Origin: Lysobacter dokdonensis DS-58
GTDB taxonomy: Bacteria; Pseudomonadota; Gammaproteobacteria; Xanthomonadales; Xanthomonadaceae
Length of the DNA: 64,000 nt
Direction of reading: 5' to 3'
Assembly (NCBI RefSeq): GCF_000770795.1
Contig: NZ_JRKJ01000020.1
Coordinates: 1 to 64,000 of the forward strand
Positions 46,940 to 58,477 of the stretch are shown piece after piece. How positions within the stretch are numbered: position 1 is the stretch's first letter; each line of letters starts with the position of its first letter. The notes below the pieces were generated by a model. The model had not been told where the DNA came from. It was given only the letters and a program-made list of their open reading frames with translations, and searched no databases. Position numbers and translations under genes: made by a program.

Positions 46940-47630
46940 CCAATGGTCACTTCCCCGGGTTGACGGGCGCCTTCGGTGGCCCGGCCGTTGTCTGGCCTGC
47001 CATTCGGCCGGTCCGCCGGGGCGGGACCTGTGCGAGGCGTGCGGCCGTGCCCTGCCACGCATGCCGGCCGCTTGCCAGCGATGCGCGCTGCCGCTGGCCG
47101 TCCCGGGCACGTGCGGCGCTTGCCTGCGGCGGCCGCCGCCGTTGCGTGAGGTCCATGCGGCGTTCCTCTATTCGGCGCCGCTCGATCGGCTGCTGCCGCG
47201 CTTCAAGTTCCACGACGACCTGGCGGCGGGTCGATTGCTGTCGCAACTGATGGTCGAGGCGTTCGCCGATCTGCCGCGTCCCGAGACGCTGGTCGCGGTG
47301 CCGCTGCATGTCGCGCGCCTGCGTTCGCGCGGTTACGACCAGGCGCTCGAATTGGCGCGGCCGCTATCGCGTGCGTTGCGGGTGCCGTTGCTGAGCGGCC
47401 GGCTGTGCCGCATGCGCTCGACGGCGCCGCAGTCGGAACGCGACGCGGCGGCGCGGCGGCGCAACCTGTATCGCGCATTCGACGTCCGCGGCGGCGCGGC
47501 GATGCCGGCGCACGTGGTGCTGATCGACGATGTCATGACGACCGGCGCCACGTTGCACGCGGCCGCGGATGCGTTGCTGCATGCCGGCGTGCGCCGCGTC
47601 GATGCCTGGGTGTGCGCGCGCGTGCCGTGA
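46923..47630 (+). CDS. comF: ComF family phosphoribosyltransferase-like protein
   Basis: ComF proteins have an N-terminal zinc-ribbon and a phosphoribosyltransferase domain and are tied to DNA uptake or use of external DNA. The 235-residue protein has Cys pairs C23/C26 (RCLACHS), C36/C39 and further CQRCALP and CGACLRR in the first 70 residues. The PRTase part ends with the PRPP motif [14 protein letters not shown] (about 198-211). The start at 46923 is divergent from bioB, as commonly seen in this clade. It is convergent with the transporter at 47646. Confidence 0.9.
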   Translation: MTLAVNQWSLPRVDGRLRWPGRCLACHSAGPPGRDLCEACGRALPRMPAACQRCALPLAVPGTCGACLRRPPPLREVHAAFLYSAPLDRLLPRFKFHDDLAAGRLLSQLMVEAFADLPRPETLVAVPLHVARLRSRGYDQALELARPLSRALRVPLLSGRLCRMRSTAPQSERDAAARRRNLYRAFDVRGGAAMPAHVVLIDDVMTTGATLHAAADALLHAGVRRVDAWVCARVP

Positions 47631-47645
47631 GGCGCGCGCACGTCG

Positions 47646-49064
47646 TCAGGGCATGACCGGCGGCACGTAGGCCAGCGTGTTGCCGAGCAGCCACAACAAC
47701 CCGAGCACCAGCGGCACGTGCACGAGGAACTGCACGAACGTGAAGCCGACGATGTCGCGCGCCTTCAGCCCCAGCACGCCGAGCAGCGGCAACATCCAGA
47801 ACGGGTTGACCAGGTTCGGGAGCGCTTCGGCCGCGTTGTAGATCTGCACCGACCATCCGAGGTGATAACGCAGGTCGTTGGCGGCCTGCATCACGTACGG
47901 TGCTTCGATCAGCCACTTGCCGCCACCGGAGGGCACGAAGAATCCGAGCACCGCCGAATACGCGCCCATCACCAGCGCGAACGTGTCGTGGTGCGCCACC
48001 TGCACGAACACGTGCGACAAGCGATGCGCGAGCGTGTCGCCATCGCTGCCGGGCGCGGCGGTGAGCAGCATCGCGATGCCGCCGTACAGCGGGAACTGGA
48101 TCAGCACGCCCGCGGTGGAAGGCACGGCCCTGGCCACGGCGTCGAGGAAACTGCGCGGCCGCCAGTGCAGCAACAAGCCGAGTGAAAGGAACAGCAGGTT
48201 GTAGGTGTTGAGGTCGGCGATGGCGACGCTCGCCGGACGCGACACGAACTCGCTCGCGAGCCAACCGAAGGCGAGCAGCGACAAGGCGATGGTGACGAGC
48301 GGGCTGAATTCCAGCCATTCGCCCGGACGCGTGCGGCGCGCGGGGGCATCCGGCGTTGGCGCATGCCCTGGCTCCTCCGGCGCTTCGCGCACGGCGTCCC
48401 CACTGGGCGCGGTCCACCATGCGATGCCGATCGACACGGCGATCAGCACCGCGGTCAGCGCGACCGACTGCCACAGCAGGATCGTCTGCGAAAACGGCAG
48501 CACGCCGGTGATCGCGAGCAACGCCGGCGGCATGCTCGCAGGATTGGCCTGCAATTGCGCTGCCGACGAACTCAGGCCCATCGCCCACACGGCGCCGAGC
48601 CCGAGATACGCGGCGGCGCCCGCGGCGCGATAGTCCATGCGCAATTCGCCGCGCTTGGCGAGCGCGCGCACGAGCAACCCGCCGAAGACCAGCGAGAATC
48701 CCCAACTGAGCAACGACGTCAGCATCGACACCGCAGCGACGAAGGCCACCGCGCCGCGCCCCGTGCGCGGCACGCGCGCCATGCGCTCGATCGCGTGCGA
48801 CACGACCGGCGCACTGGCAAGCACGTAGCCGCCGATCACGACGAACACCATCTGCATCGTGAAGGGAATCAGGCTCCAGTAGCCCTTTCCGAAGGCCTGC
48901 GCGGTGGCGCTTGGCGTCGCACCGAATGCGAGTGCGGCGACGGCGACGATCGCCACGCCGAGTGCGGCGAACACGTAGGCGTCCGGGAACCAGCGTTCGG
49001 CCCAGTCGGCGCAGCGCAGCGCGAGCCGCGCGGTCCAGGCCGCGGCATGCACGCGCGCGCTCAT
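47646..49064 (-). CDS. AtoE-type short-chain fatty acid transporter
   Basis: A 472-residue membrane protein of the short-chain fatty acid transporter family (AtoE type). It has about 11 hydrophobic segments. Landmarks are [10 protein letters not shown] near the N-terminus, [43 protein letters not shown] and the C-terminal block [19 protein letters not shown], which is diagnostic. The start at 49064 overlaps the ubiA stop as ATGA. No acetoacetate catabolism genes are adjacent, so the substrate is a guess from the family. Confidence 0.9.
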   Translation of the reverse strand: MSARVHAAAWTARLALRCADWAERWFPDAYVFAALGVAIVAVAALAFGATPSATAQAFGKGYWSLIPFTMQMVFVVIGGYVLASAPVVSHAIERMARVPRTGRGAVAFVAAVSMLTSLLSWGFSLVFGGLLVRALAKRGELRMDYRAAGAAAYLGLGAVWAMGLSSSAAQLQANPASMPPALLAITGVLPFSQTILLWQSVALTAVLIAVSIGIAWWTAPSGDAVREAPEEPGHAPTPDAPARRTRPGEWLEFSPLVTIALSLLAFGWLASEFVSRPASVAIADLNTYNLLFLSLGLLLHWRPRSFLDAVARAVPSTAGVLIQFPLYGGIAMLLTAAPGSDGDTLAHRLSHVFVQVAHHDTFALVMGAYSAVLGFFVPSGGGKWLIEAPYVMQAANDLRYHLGWSVQIYNAAEALPNLVNPFWMLPLLGVLGLKARDIVGFTFVQFLVHVPLVLGLLWLLGNTLAYVPPVMP

Positions 49065-49975
49065 GCGTGCGCCGCCTGCCAGTACGCCACCGCGATGCCG
49101 GCGAAGACGCTCATGCCGACCCACTGGTTGTGCAGGAACGCGCGGAAGCACGCGTCGCGTTCGCGATGGCGCGCGATGAGGAATTCGTACGCGACCAGCA
49201 ACGCGGCGACACCGATCGCGATCCAGTACGCCATGCCCAACGCCGCCTGTCGCCCGACCAGATACAACGCGAAGAAGGTCGCCGCGTACAGCACGCCCTG
49301 CGCGACCAGGTCCGTGTCGCCGAACAGGATCGCGGTGGACTTCGCGCCGGCGCGCAGGTCGTCGTCGCGGTCGACCATCGCGTACCAGGTGTCGTAGGCC
49401 GTCGCCCACAGGATGTTCGCGCCGTAGAGCACCCACGCGATCGGCGGCACCTCCCCGCGGATCGCGGCGAACGCCATCGGGATCCCCCAGCCGAACGCCA
49501 GGCCGAGGTACACCTGCGGCAGGTAGGTGTAACGCTTGAGGTAGGGATAACTCGCCGCGAGCACCACGCCGATCGCGCTCATCCAGATCGTGAGGCGGTT
49601 CATCGTCAGCACGAGTGCGAAGGCCGCGAGCATCAACGCGGCGAACACCAGCAGCGCTTCGCGGCCACCGACCTTCCCGGACGCGAGCGGACGGTCGCGC
49701 GTGCGCTCCACCTGCGGGTCCAGCCAGCGGTCGGCGTAGTCGTTGATCACGCAGCCGCCCGAGCGCGTGAGCCAGACGCCCAGCGTGAACACGATCAGCG
49801 TCCACAACGGGGGAATCCCTTCGGCCGCGACCCACAGGCCCCACCACGTCGGCCACAGCAGCAGCAGCCAGCCGATCGGCCGGTCGCCGCGCACGAGTTG
49901 CCAGTACAGGCTCAGGCGTTCGCGCCACCGCGGGACGGGCGGCGGAATCGGCGCGTAGTCGCGTTCGTAGCTCAT
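49061..49975 (-). CDS. ubiA: 4-hydroxybenzoate octaprenyltransferase UbiA
   Basis: UbiA attaches the polyprenyl tail to 4-hydroxybenzoate in ubiquinone synthesis at the inner membrane. The 304-residue protein has about eight or nine membrane segments and both Asp-rich motifs, NDYADRWLD (78-86) and [13 protein letters not shown] (about 190-205). [15 protein letters not shown] near the N-terminus matches UbiA. The ATG at 49975 is the family-consistent start. It is divergent from the tRNA-Arg gene, and its stop overlaps the start of the AtoE-type gene. Confidence 0.96.
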   Translation of the reverse strand: MSYERDYAPIPPPVPRWRERLSLYWQLVRGDRPIGWLLLLWPTWWGLWVAAEGIPPLWTLIVFTLGVWLTRSGGCVINDYADRWLDPQVERTRDRPLASGKVGGREALLVFAALMLAAFALVLTMNRLTIWMSAIGVVLAASYPYLKRYTYLPQVYLGLAFGWGIPMAFAAIRGEVPPIAWVLYGANILWATAYDTWYAMVDRDDDLRAGAKSTAILFGDTDLVAQGVLYAATFFALYLVGRQAALGMAYWIAIGVAALLVAYEFLIARHRERDACFRAFLHNQWVGMSVFAGIAVAYWQAAHA

Positions 49976-50038
49976 GGTCCTCCCCCTGCTGTGCGAGAAT
50001 GCGCGCCCCCGCGGCCTCGTGGGGTGTGCCATCGCGAT

Positions 50039-50115
50039 GCGCCCGTAGCTCAGCCGGATAGAGTAGTGGCTTCCGAAGCCATTGGTCGGGGGTTCGAATC
50101 CCTCCGGGCGCGCCA
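50039..50115 (+). tRNA. tRNA-Arg with anticodon CCG
   Basis: A 77-base cloverleaf. Acceptor arm GCGCCCG pairs with CGGGCGC, followed by G and an encoded CCA. The anticodon stem GUGGC/GCCAU carries the loop UUCCGAA, whose central CCG reads codon CGG (Arg). The T arm is GGGGG-UUCGAAU-CCCUC (one G-U pair). All arms fold without mismatch. It lies in the gap between ubiA and cytochrome c5. Confidence 0.97.
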
Positions 50116-50117
50116 TC

Positions 50118-50135
50118 GCCCCGCGTTCGCGGGGC
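50118..50135 (+). terminator. Hairpin just after tRNA-Arg
   Basis: GCCCCGC-GTTC-GCGGGGC gives a perfect 7-bp stem with a four-base loop, starting 2 bases after the tRNA CCA end. It has no T-run. It probably marks the 3' end of the tRNA precursor or guides its processing. Confidence 0.5.
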
Positions 50136-50228
50136 GGCCGGCACCCTTGGCTCGCACCCGCCGCGGCCTTCTGGAATAATCCCCGGCTCTTTGTTGGCTC
50201 TGCGCGGCAACGCGCCCCTGGACGGATC

Positions 50229-50744
50229 GTGCGCAACTACGACCTCGACTTCCTCAAGAAATTCTCGATGGTGATCGGCTTCCTGGCCGCGCTCACCCTC
50301 GCCCTGATCCTCTTCGCGCACTACCTGCAGGGCACGCTGGTGCCGGAACAGGACCCGGCCGTGGCCAAGCGCACGCTCTCGCGCATCGCGCCGGCCGGCG
50401 CGGTCTACGCCGGCCAGACCGGCGCCGCGCAGCAGGCTGCCGCGGTGGCCGCCGCCGCCGCGAAGGCCGCTTCGCAGGTCGCCTACGGCGGCACGATGGA
50501 TGGCAGCCAGATCTTCGGCAACCTCTGCACCGGCTGCCACACCTCGGGCGCGGGCGGCGCACCGATGATGACCGCCGCCGGCATGGGCGCGCGCGCGGGC
50601 AAGGGCAAGGACACGCTGTACAAGCACGCGATCGAAGGCTTCACCGGCACCGCCGGCCACATGCCCGCCAAGGGCGGCAACCCGGCGCTGACCGACGACC
50701 AGGTCAAGGCCACGGTCGACTGGATGCTCGCGAACGTGAAGTGA
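50229..50744 (+). CDS. Membrane-anchored cytochrome c5 family protein
   Basis: The 171-residue protein starts at the GTG at 50229 (no ATG fits). It has one N-terminal membrane anchor (about 14-34), an Ala-rich linker (about 62-85) and a class I cytochrome c domain with the haem motif CTGCH (100-104) and a Met ligand in HMPAKGGN (about 147). The domain resembles cytochrome c5 (CycB-like), an electron donor to terminal oxidases. It stands alone after the tRNA gene, and an intrinsic terminator follows. Confidence 0.9.
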   Translation: MRNYDLDFLKKFSMVIGFLAALTLALILFAHYLQGTLVPEQDPAVAKRTLSRIAPAGAVYAGQTGAAQQAAAVAAAAAKAASQVAYGGTMDGSQIFGNLCTGCHTSGAGGAPMMTAAGMGARAGKGKDTLYKHAIEGFTGTAGHMPAKGGNPALTDDQVKATVDWMLANVK

Positions 50745-50752
50745 CACAACGG

Positions 50753-50766
50753 CCCGCGAAAGCGGG
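50753..50766 (+). repeat. Small CCCGC-GAAA-GCGGG hairpin after the cytochrome gene
   Basis: A 5-bp perfect stem with a GNRA-type tetraloop (GAAA), 9 bases after the stop codon and upstream of the main terminator at 50783. It resembles the tetraloop hairpins at 181-196 and 50118-50135, with the same CCCGC/GCGGG core. It may be a transcript-end stabilising element. Confidence 0.45.
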
Positions 50767-50782
50767 ATCCGGAACCCGACGA

Positions 50783-50810
50783 ACGCCGCTCCACGAGCGG
50801 CGTTTTTCTT
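50783..50810 (+). terminator. Intrinsic terminator of the cytochrome c5 gene
   Basis: AACGCCGCTC-CAC-GAGCGGCGTT forms a strong 10-bp stem, followed by TTTCTTT. This is a textbook Rho-independent terminator 39 bases after the cytochrome stop codon. Confidence 0.9.
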
Positions 50811-50847
50811 TGCAACACCCTCCCCACCCCTGCGGCATCATCCACGG

Positions 50848-51531
50848 ATGAACACCACTCCGCCCCCCGGCGTCGCACCCGCCGACCACGCCTTCACCAT
50901 CGACGGCCCCGCCGGCCCGATCGAAGCGGCCTGCGACGACCCCGAGCCCGGCGTCACCGCCCTGCCGATCGTCGCGGTCGTCTGCCATCCGTTGCCCACC
51001 GAGGGCGGCACGATGCACAACAAGGTCGTCACGATGACCGCGCGCGCGTTGCGCGAATGCGGCGCGACGACGATCCGCTTCAACTTCCGCGGCACCGGAC
51101 AATCGGACGGCACCTTCGACGAAGGGCGCGGCGAAGCCGACGACCTGCGCACCGTCGTCGCGTGGGCACGCGCCAAATACCCCTCGCACACGCTGTGGCT
51201 CGCCGGTTTCAGCTTCGGCGCGTACGTGTCGTACAAATGCGCGCATGCGTTGCAGCCGGGCCTGCTGTTGTCGATCGCACCGCCCGTGGGGCGCAGCTGG
51301 GACTTCGCGCAGATCCCGCACCCCAACTGCCCGTGGATCGTGATCCAGGGGGAAGACGACGAGATCGTCGATGCGCAGGCAGTGCAGGCGTGGGTCGCGA
51401 CACTGAAGCCCGCGCCCGAGTTCGTGTCGATGCCGGAAACCAGCCATTTCTTCCATCGCAAGCTGATGGACCTGCGCGGCGCGATCAAGTCCGCCGTGCG
51501 CCCGTGGCTCCCGGATCCGGCGACCGGATGA
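50848..51531 (+). CDS. Alpha/beta hydrolase of the dienelactone hydrolase-like type
   Basis: A 227-residue hydrolase. It has the oxyanion-side motif VVCHPLPTEGGTMHNK (about 44-59, where HPLPxxGGTMxNK is typical), FNFRGTGQSDG, and nucleophile Ser in GFSFGA (about 121). An Asp in GEDDEIVD and a His in ETSHFFHR follow near the end. The HPxPxxGGTMxNKVV type is common in proteobacteria and usually lacks a known substrate. The stop overlaps the zapE start as ATGA. Confidence 0.9.
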   Translation: MNTTPPPGVAPADHAFTIDGPAGPIEAACDDPEPGVTALPIVAVVCHPLPTEGGTMHNKVVTMTARALRECGATTIRFNFRGTGQSDGTFDEGRGEADDLRTVVAWARAKYPSHTLWLAGFSFGAYVSYKCAHALQPGLLLSIAPPVGRSWDFAQIPHPNCPWIVIQGEDDEIVDAQAVQAWVATLKPAPEFVSMPETSHFFHRKLMDLRGAIKSAVRPWLPDPATG

Positions 51532-52625
51532 ACGACCATCCGACACCGTCGGCGGCCTATGCCGCCGGCGTCGCGCGCGGGGAATGGCAGGACGATGCGG
51601 CGCAGCATCCGGCGTTGCGCGAACTCGATCGCCTGCACGATGCACTGCGCACTCCCGCCAACGGCGGCGGCCTGTTCTCGCGCCTGTTCGGCAACGATGC
51701 GCCGCAGGCGCCGCGCGGCCTGTATCTGTGGGGCGGCGTCGGCCGCGGCAAGACGTTCCTGATCGACCTGTTCTACGACGGCCTGCCGATCGCGGAAAAA
51801 CGCCGCACCCATTTCCATCGCTTCATGCGCGAAGTGCACGAACGCCTGCGCGCGCACGCCGGCGAACGCGATCCGCTCGCCGCCATCGCGAAACAATGGC
51901 GCGAAACCTTGCGCGTCCTGGTGCTCGACGAATTCTTCGTCAGCGACATCGGCGATGCGATGCTGCTCGCGCGCTTGCTCGACCGGATGTTCGCCGAAGG
52001 CGTGGTGCTGGTGACGAGCTCCAACGCCGCGCCCCGCGACCTGTACAAGGACGGCTTGCAGCGGTCGCGCTTCCTGCCCGCGATCGCATTGATCGAACAA
52101 CGGTGCGCCGTCGTGTTCCTCGACAGTCCCCAGGATTACCGCCTGCGCGCGCTGACACGTTCTCCGGTGTATCGCGCGCCGCTCGATGCCGGCTCGGACG
52201 CCTGGATGCGGGAGCGCTGGGAAACGCTGAGCCACGGCTGCCCGCGCGAGGACGAGCCCTTCGTCGTCGATGGCCGCACGATCGATTCGCGCGCGCGCGC
52301 CGAAGGCATGGCCTGGTTCGATTTTTCCGCGCTGTGCGAAGGCCCGCGCGGTACGTCGGATTACATCGAACTGGCGCGCGAATGCCACACGGTGCTGCTC
52401 GGCGGCATTCCGAAGTTCGACGCGCTCAACGACGATTCGGCACGGCGCTTCGTCAACCTGATCGACGAGCTCTACGACCGTCACGTCAACCTGGTGTGCA
52501 CCGCCGGCGCGATGCCGATGCAGCTCTACGCCGGCGAGCGCCTCGTCGCCGCGTTCGAACGCACGGCCTCGCGGCTGATCGAAATGCAGTCGGCCGAATA
52601 CCTCGCGCTGGAGCACCGCTCCTAG
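51528..52625 (+). CDS. zapE: Cell division protein ZapE (AFG1-like ATPase)
   Basis: ZapE is an ATPase linked to the Z-ring and also acts with membrane protein turnover or ubiquinone synthesis in some species. The 365-residue protein has Walker A GGVGRGKT (69-76), FHRFMREVH, Walker B LVLDEFFVSDI and TSSNAAPRDLYKDGLQR, all standard for the family. The start at 51528 lies in the ATGA overlap with the hydrolase. The convergent permease gene overlaps its end by 4 bases. Confidence 0.95.
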   Translation: MNDHPTPSAAYAAGVARGEWQDDAAQHPALRELDRLHDALRTPANGGGLFSRLFGNDAPQAPRGLYLWGGVGRGKTFLIDLFYDGLPIAEKRRTHFHRFMREVHERLRAHAGERDPLAAIAKQWRETLRVLVLDEFFVSDIGDAMLLARLLDRMFAEGVVLVTSSNAAPRDLYKDGLQRSRFLPAIALIEQRCAVVFLDSPQDYRLRALTRSPVYRAPLDAGSDAWMRERWETLSHGCPREDEPFVVDGRTIDSRARAEGMAWFDFSALCEGPRGTSDYIELARECHTVLLGGIPKFDALNDDSARRFVNLIDELYDRHVNLVCTAGAMPMQLYAGERLVAAFERTASRLIEMQSAEYLALEHRS

Positions 52626-53956
52626 GCGGTGCGCTTCCGGTTGAGGTGCAGGCCGCCGTACACGGCGACCAGCACCGCGAGCGCGACGCCGATGGCGATG
52701 AGCTCGCTCGAAGTGAGCGTGAACACCACGAGCACCATCGAGACGGTCGCGATCAACGGAATCACCGGGCCGCCCGGCAACACGAACGGCGTGTCGCCGC
52801 GTTCGCGCAGGTCCCTGCGCTGTGCCCACCACGCGGCGAGGCTCACCAGCCCGTAGACCAGGCAGATCGCGCCGCCGGAAATGAGCGCGAGCTTGTCGAA
52901 GCTGCCGGCGATCGCAAGGATCCATGCGGGCGTCGCGTGCGCGACGAGCGCATGCATCGGCACGCGATGCGACTCCGTCACGCGCCCGAAAATGCGCGGC
53001 AGGTAACCGTCGCGGCCGAGCGCATACACCAGGCGCGAAGTGCCGAGCAGGTTGCCCATCATGAAGCCGGTCATCGAGATGCACGCCGTGACGAGCAGCA
53101 GGATGCGCGCCGGCGTCCACAACGCGCCGGCGGTATCGGCCACCGGCACCTTGCTCTGGCCCAGCGCAGGGCCAAGCAGGCCTTGGCCCACGATCTGCAG
53201 GCCGAGATACAGCAGCACGACGAGCAGGATCGCGGCGACCGTCGCGCGCGGGACGTTGCGCGAGGGATCGCGCAATTCGCCCGACGGCACGAGCGCGGTT
53301 TCCATGCCCGAATAGGCGAACATCACCAGCGCCATCGACGCGCCCAGCGCGGACCAGGACGGCACGTCGCCGACGGCGAAGCTCACCTGGCTCCAGTCGA
53401 CGAACCAGATGCCGATGGCAGCGAGCAGGAACAACGGCGTGAGCTTCAGCGTCGCCAGCGCGACGATCGCGCGCGCGCCGAGCTTCACGCCGAAGGCGTT
53501 CAGCGCGAACAACCCCGCGTAGACCACGGTGATGAACAACGCGCGCGGTACCGGGCCCGCGAGCGCGGGCACGAGATTCGCGACCTGCTCGGACAACGCC
53601 GCCGCGACGCCCGCGCTGGAGGTGATGTTGCTGATCCACATCAGCGCGCCGGCGATGAACCCGGCGAACTGCCCGAAGGCCGCCGTGAGGTACGTGTAGG
53701 GCCCGCCGGTCGCGGACACGCGGCTGCCGACCGCCGCGAAACACAACGCGATGGGGATGATCGCCAATGCGCCGGCGATGAGCGCGATGGGCGCGGCGAC
53801 GCCGACCTGCGTCGACAGCGCGGCCGGCATGCGGAAGATGCCGCCGCCGATGATGACGTTGATGACCGCGGCGGTGAGCGCGAAGGTCCCGACGGCGCGG
53901 ATGAGCGCGGCCTCGCCGTGGACGGCGCCGAGCGCGGGTTGCGAACGCTGGTCCAT
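52622..53956 (-). CDS. APC-family amino acid permease
   Basis: A 444-residue membrane protein with about 12 hydrophobic segments, starting at the ATG at 53956 (a longer frame adds an out-of-family leader). It has the APC fold signature near helix 1 (VINVIIGGGIFRMPAAL), FAYSGMETALVPSGELRDPSRNVPRA in segment 6, and TSRLVYALGRDGYLPRIFG. These match amino acid/polyamine/organocation transporters. The substrate is not predictable from this. It is divergent from queF. Confidence 0.9.
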   Translation of the reverse strand: MDQRSQPALGAVHGEAALIRAVGTFALTAAVINVIIGGGIFRMPAALSTQVGVAAPIALIAGALAIIPIALCFAAVGSRVSATGGPYTYLTAAFGQFAGFIAGALMWISNITSSAGVAAALSEQVANLVPALAGPVPRALFITVVYAGLFALNAFGVKLGARAIVALATLKLTPLFLLAAIGIWFVDWSQVSFAVGDVPSWSALGASMALVMFAYSGMETALVPSGELRDPSRNVPRATVAAILLVVLLYLGLQIVGQGLLGPALGQSKVPVADTAGALWTPARILLLVTACISMTGFMMGNLLGTSRLVYALGRDGYLPRIFGRVTESHRVPMHALVAHATPAWILAIAGSFDKLALISGGAICLVYGLVSLAAWWAQRRDLRERGDTPFVLPGGPVIPLIATVSMVLVVFTLTSSELIAIGVALAVLVAVYGGLHLNRKRTA

Positions 53957-54032
53957 GTGGTGTTCCCCGGGTGACGGCCGAGCGTCGCACAGGTGCGCGG
54001 CCCAGCGCGAGCCCCTTCCGTAGAATGGCGGC

Positions 54033-54848
54033 ATGACTTCCAGCGAATTGCCGCTCGGCCGGGCGGTCGACTACCCGCGCCACTACGACCCCGGCCTGTT
54101 GTTCCCCATCCCGCGCGCGGTGGGCCGCAGCGCGTTGTCCATCGCCGGCGACACGCTGCCCTTCGTGGGCCACGACCGCTGGCACGCGTACGAGCTGTCC
54201 TGGCTCGACGGACGGGGCAAGCCGATGGTCGCCACGGCGACCTTCACCGTGCCGGCCGATTCGCCGCACCTGGTCGAATCGAAATCGCTGAAGCTGTACC
54301 TGAACTCGTTCAACTCCTCGCGTTTCGACAGCGCCGACGACGTGCGTGCGCGCATCGCATCGGATCTCGCGCGTAGCGCGGGTGCGCCGGTCGACGTGCA
54401 CTTCGGCTTGCCGCCGATGATCGGGGACGAAGACGACGTGGTCGACCTCGATGCGCTCGCCATCGACATCGACGATTACGGCCCTCCGAATGCCGGCCAC
54501 CTGGCGTGCGATGCGGGCGACATCGTCGAAGCGCGCGTGCGCTCCGCGCTGCTGAAGTCCAATTGCCCGGTGACGGGCCAGCCCGACTGGGCGGAAGTGC
54601 GCATCGAATATCGCGGGCCGCGCATCGATGCGGCCGGGTTGCTGCGCTATCTCGTCAGCTTCCGCGACCATGCCGAGTTCCACGAACAGTGCGTCGAACG
54701 CATCCATACCGACCTCGTCGCGCGCTGCGCGCCGGAACAGTTGTCGGTCGAGGCGCTGTATACGCGGCGCGGCGGACTGGACATCAACCCGTGGCGCGCG
54801 ACGCCCGGTTCGGCGCCTCCGCTGGCGGTGCGCGCGCTGCGCCAATGA
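54033..54848 (+). CDS. queF: NADPH-dependent 7-cyano-7-deazaguanine reductase QueF
   Basis: QueF reduces preQ0 to preQ1 in queuosine tRNA modification. The 271-residue protein is the long, bimodular (YqfY-like) form. It has [13 protein letters not shown] (82-94, NADPH-binding), the catalytic Cys178 in [12 protein letters not shown] with Asp185, and FHEQCVERI near the C-terminus. The ATG at 54033 follows the divergent permease start by 76 bases. No other queuosine gene is adjacent. GTP cyclohydrolase supplies the pathway's first step. Confidence 0.95.
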   Translation: MTSSELPLGRAVDYPRHYDPGLLFPIPRAVGRSALSIAGDTLPFVGHDRWHAYELSWLDGRGKPMVATATFTVPADSPHLVESKSLKLYLNSFNSSRFDSADDVRARIASDLARSAGAPVDVHFGLPPMIGDEDDVVDLDALAIDIDDYGPPNAGHLACDAGDIVEARVRSALLKSNCPVTGQPDWAEVRIEYRGPRIDAAGLLRYLVSFRDHAEFHEQCVERIHTDLVARCAPEQLSVEALYTRRGGLDINPWRATPGSAPPLAVRALRQ

Positions 54849-54860
54849 ATCCGTGAGGCC

Positions 54861-54870
54861 GCTTTAACGG
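54861..54870. promoter_or_regulatory. GCTTTAACGG element upstream of the LysM gene
   Basis: GCTTTAACGG lies about 60 bases before the ATG at 54930, inside a GGCCGC-loop-GCGGCC hairpin. The same AT-containing core surrounded by GC occurs upstream of two other small stress-type genes (18557-18567 and 62578-62589). It may be a shared promoter element. Confidence 0.3.
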
Positions 54871-54929
54871 CGGCCGTGGTTAGCTCCGCCGGTCCCCGGC
54901 CGCCCCCGACGCCGGGGGGAGCACCGTCC

Positions 54930-55262
54930 ATGAGCAACGAAAAGAAGCCCGACTTCGGCGGCGTGCAGGGCACCGTGCGCGGCAACGAAGGCGTCGTGCC
55001 CGAAAAGCCGGACTTCTCCGGCGTGCAGGGCACCGTGCGCGGCGAAGGCCTGCCCGCCGAAGGCACCCAGTACACGGTGGAGAAAGGCGACACGCTGTCG
55101 CACATCGCCAAGCACTTCTATGGGCGTGCGAGCAAATGGCACGCGATCTTCGACGCCAACCGCGACCAGCTCGACGACCCCGACCGCATCCAGCCCGGCC
55201 AGGTGCTGACGATCCCCGCGATCGATCTCGACGGCGACGGCGTTTCCGATTCCCCGAAGTGA
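54930..55262 (+). CDS. Small LysM-domain protein with a tandem N-terminal repeat
   Basis: A 110-residue protein with no signal peptide. The N-terminal 40 residues are a tandem duplication: KPDFGGVQGTVRGNEG and KPDFSGVQGTVRGEG. A C-terminal LysM domain follows (about 45-98: YTVEKGDTLSHIAKHFYG and IQPGQVLTIP). Cytoplasmic LysM proteins of this size, such as YgaU/Kbp, respond to osmotic or potassium stress and bind K+. GGGGGGAG precedes the ATG at 54930. The next gene codes for a lipoprotein on the same strand, 40 bases on. Confidence 0.85.
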   Translation: MSNEKKPDFGGVQGTVRGNEGVVPEKPDFSGVQGTVRGEGLPAEGTQYTVEKGDTLSHIAKHFYGRASKWHAIFDANRDQLDDPDRIQPGQVLTIPAIDLDGDGVSDSPK

Positions 55263-55302
55263 CGCCGCCGAAACGATCCCCCTTTCCAGGAGTCCGAACC
55301 CC

Positions 55303-55803
55303 ATGAACCGCAATCGCGTCGCGTTGTCCCTCGCCACCGCCCTGATCGCCACGCTCGCCGTCGCCGGCTGCAAGAAGAAGGAAGCGGAGATGCCGGCGAC
55401 CACCACCACGCCGCCGGCCGCCACCACGCTGCCGCCGATCTCAGCCCCCGCGCCGAGCACGGCGTCGGCGTCGGTGACCTCCGTCGAACTCGGCAATGCC
55501 GCCGGGCCCGACATGAAGATCGCCGCCCCCACCAGCACCTTCACGACGAAGGACAAGATCATCGCCGCGGTCGGCACCCGCGCCGGCGATGCCGCGGCCT
55601 CGACCGCGAAGATCGCCGCGAAGTGGACGCACGTCGACAGCAACCAGACGGTCAACGAGGAAAGCCGCGACGTGCAGCTCCAGGGCGACCAGACCTGGGA
55701 CTTCGAGATCACCAACAGCAACCCGTGGCCGACCGGGAAGTACAAGGTCGAGGTCAGCTTGAACGGCAGCGTCGTGCAGTCGCGCGACTTCGAGGTGAAG
55801 TAA
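55303..55803 (+). CDS. Small lipoprotein of unknown function
   Basis: A 166-residue lipoprotein: lipobox VAGC with Cys23, then KKK and a Thr/Pro/Ala-rich linker (about 28-62). A C-terminal beta-rich domain follows (about 75-166: STFTTKDKIIAAVGT, SRDVQLQGDQTWDFEITN, GKYKVEVSLNGSVVQSRDFEV), resembling an immunoglobulin-like sandwich. AGGAG lies 12 bases upstream of the ATG. It may be co-transcribed with the LysM gene. No catalytic motif is seen. Confidence 0.82.
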   Translation: MNRNRVALSLATALIATLAVAGCKKKEAEMPATTTTPPAATTLPPISAPAPSTASASVTSVELGNAAGPDMKIAAPTSTFTTKDKIIAAVGTRAGDAAASTAKIAAKWTHVDSNQTVNEESRDVQLQGDQTWDFEITNSNPWPTGKYKVEVSLNGSVVQSRDFEVK

Positions 55804-58131
<2,328 letters not shown>

Positions 58132-58134
58132 GGC

Positions 58135-58371
58135 TCAGCAGTGCGAGATCCCGATCCGCTCCGGCGAAACGATTGCATCGTTCGCCTGGTGCGGGTCGAT
58201 CGGGTCGTGGCCACCGAGCAGGAGGAACGAGTCGAACCAGCGATGGTTCTTCTCGTCGGCCCGGCGCGGGGCAGGCGTCGTCCCGGTGATTTCGTCTTCG
58301 ATGCGGCCATCCACCAGATGGCCCTGCAGCGACAGCAGATCCTTGTACAGGCGGGCGGTTTCGATACGCAT
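58135..58371 (-). CDS. Very small hypothetical protein divergent from a LysR gene
   Basis: A 78-residue protein starting at the ATG at 58371, in codon use like the neighbours (an alternative upstream start would extend it into the divergent LysR gene's leader). It has an amphipathic helix near the N-terminus (MRIETARLYKDLLSLQGHL), then an acidic linker and FDSFLLLGGHDPIDP. No family is recognised. Its divergent arrangement with the LysR regulator suggests control by it. It is convergent to icd, 3 bases away. Confidence 0.6.
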   Translation of the reverse strand: MRIETARLYKDLLSLQGHLVDGRIEDEITGTTPAPRRADEKNHRWFDSFLLLGGHDPIDPHQANDAIVSPERIGISHC

Positions 58372-58477
58372 GGCCGGGCTCCGTGATTGAGTGGAATGAA
58401 AGATAGGCGCATGCTTGCGCCTTGAAAATCGCAAGTTCCGAGAGCTTGCCTTCAATTTCATTCAAGTCGGAGCCGCC

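Noticed and set aside
50838-54845. Minus-strand open frame of 1335 codons across hydrolase, zapE, permease and queF
   Set aside because: It crosses several well-supported genes on both strands. Parts of it are merely frame-shifted readings of the permease and antisense readings of queF and zapE.
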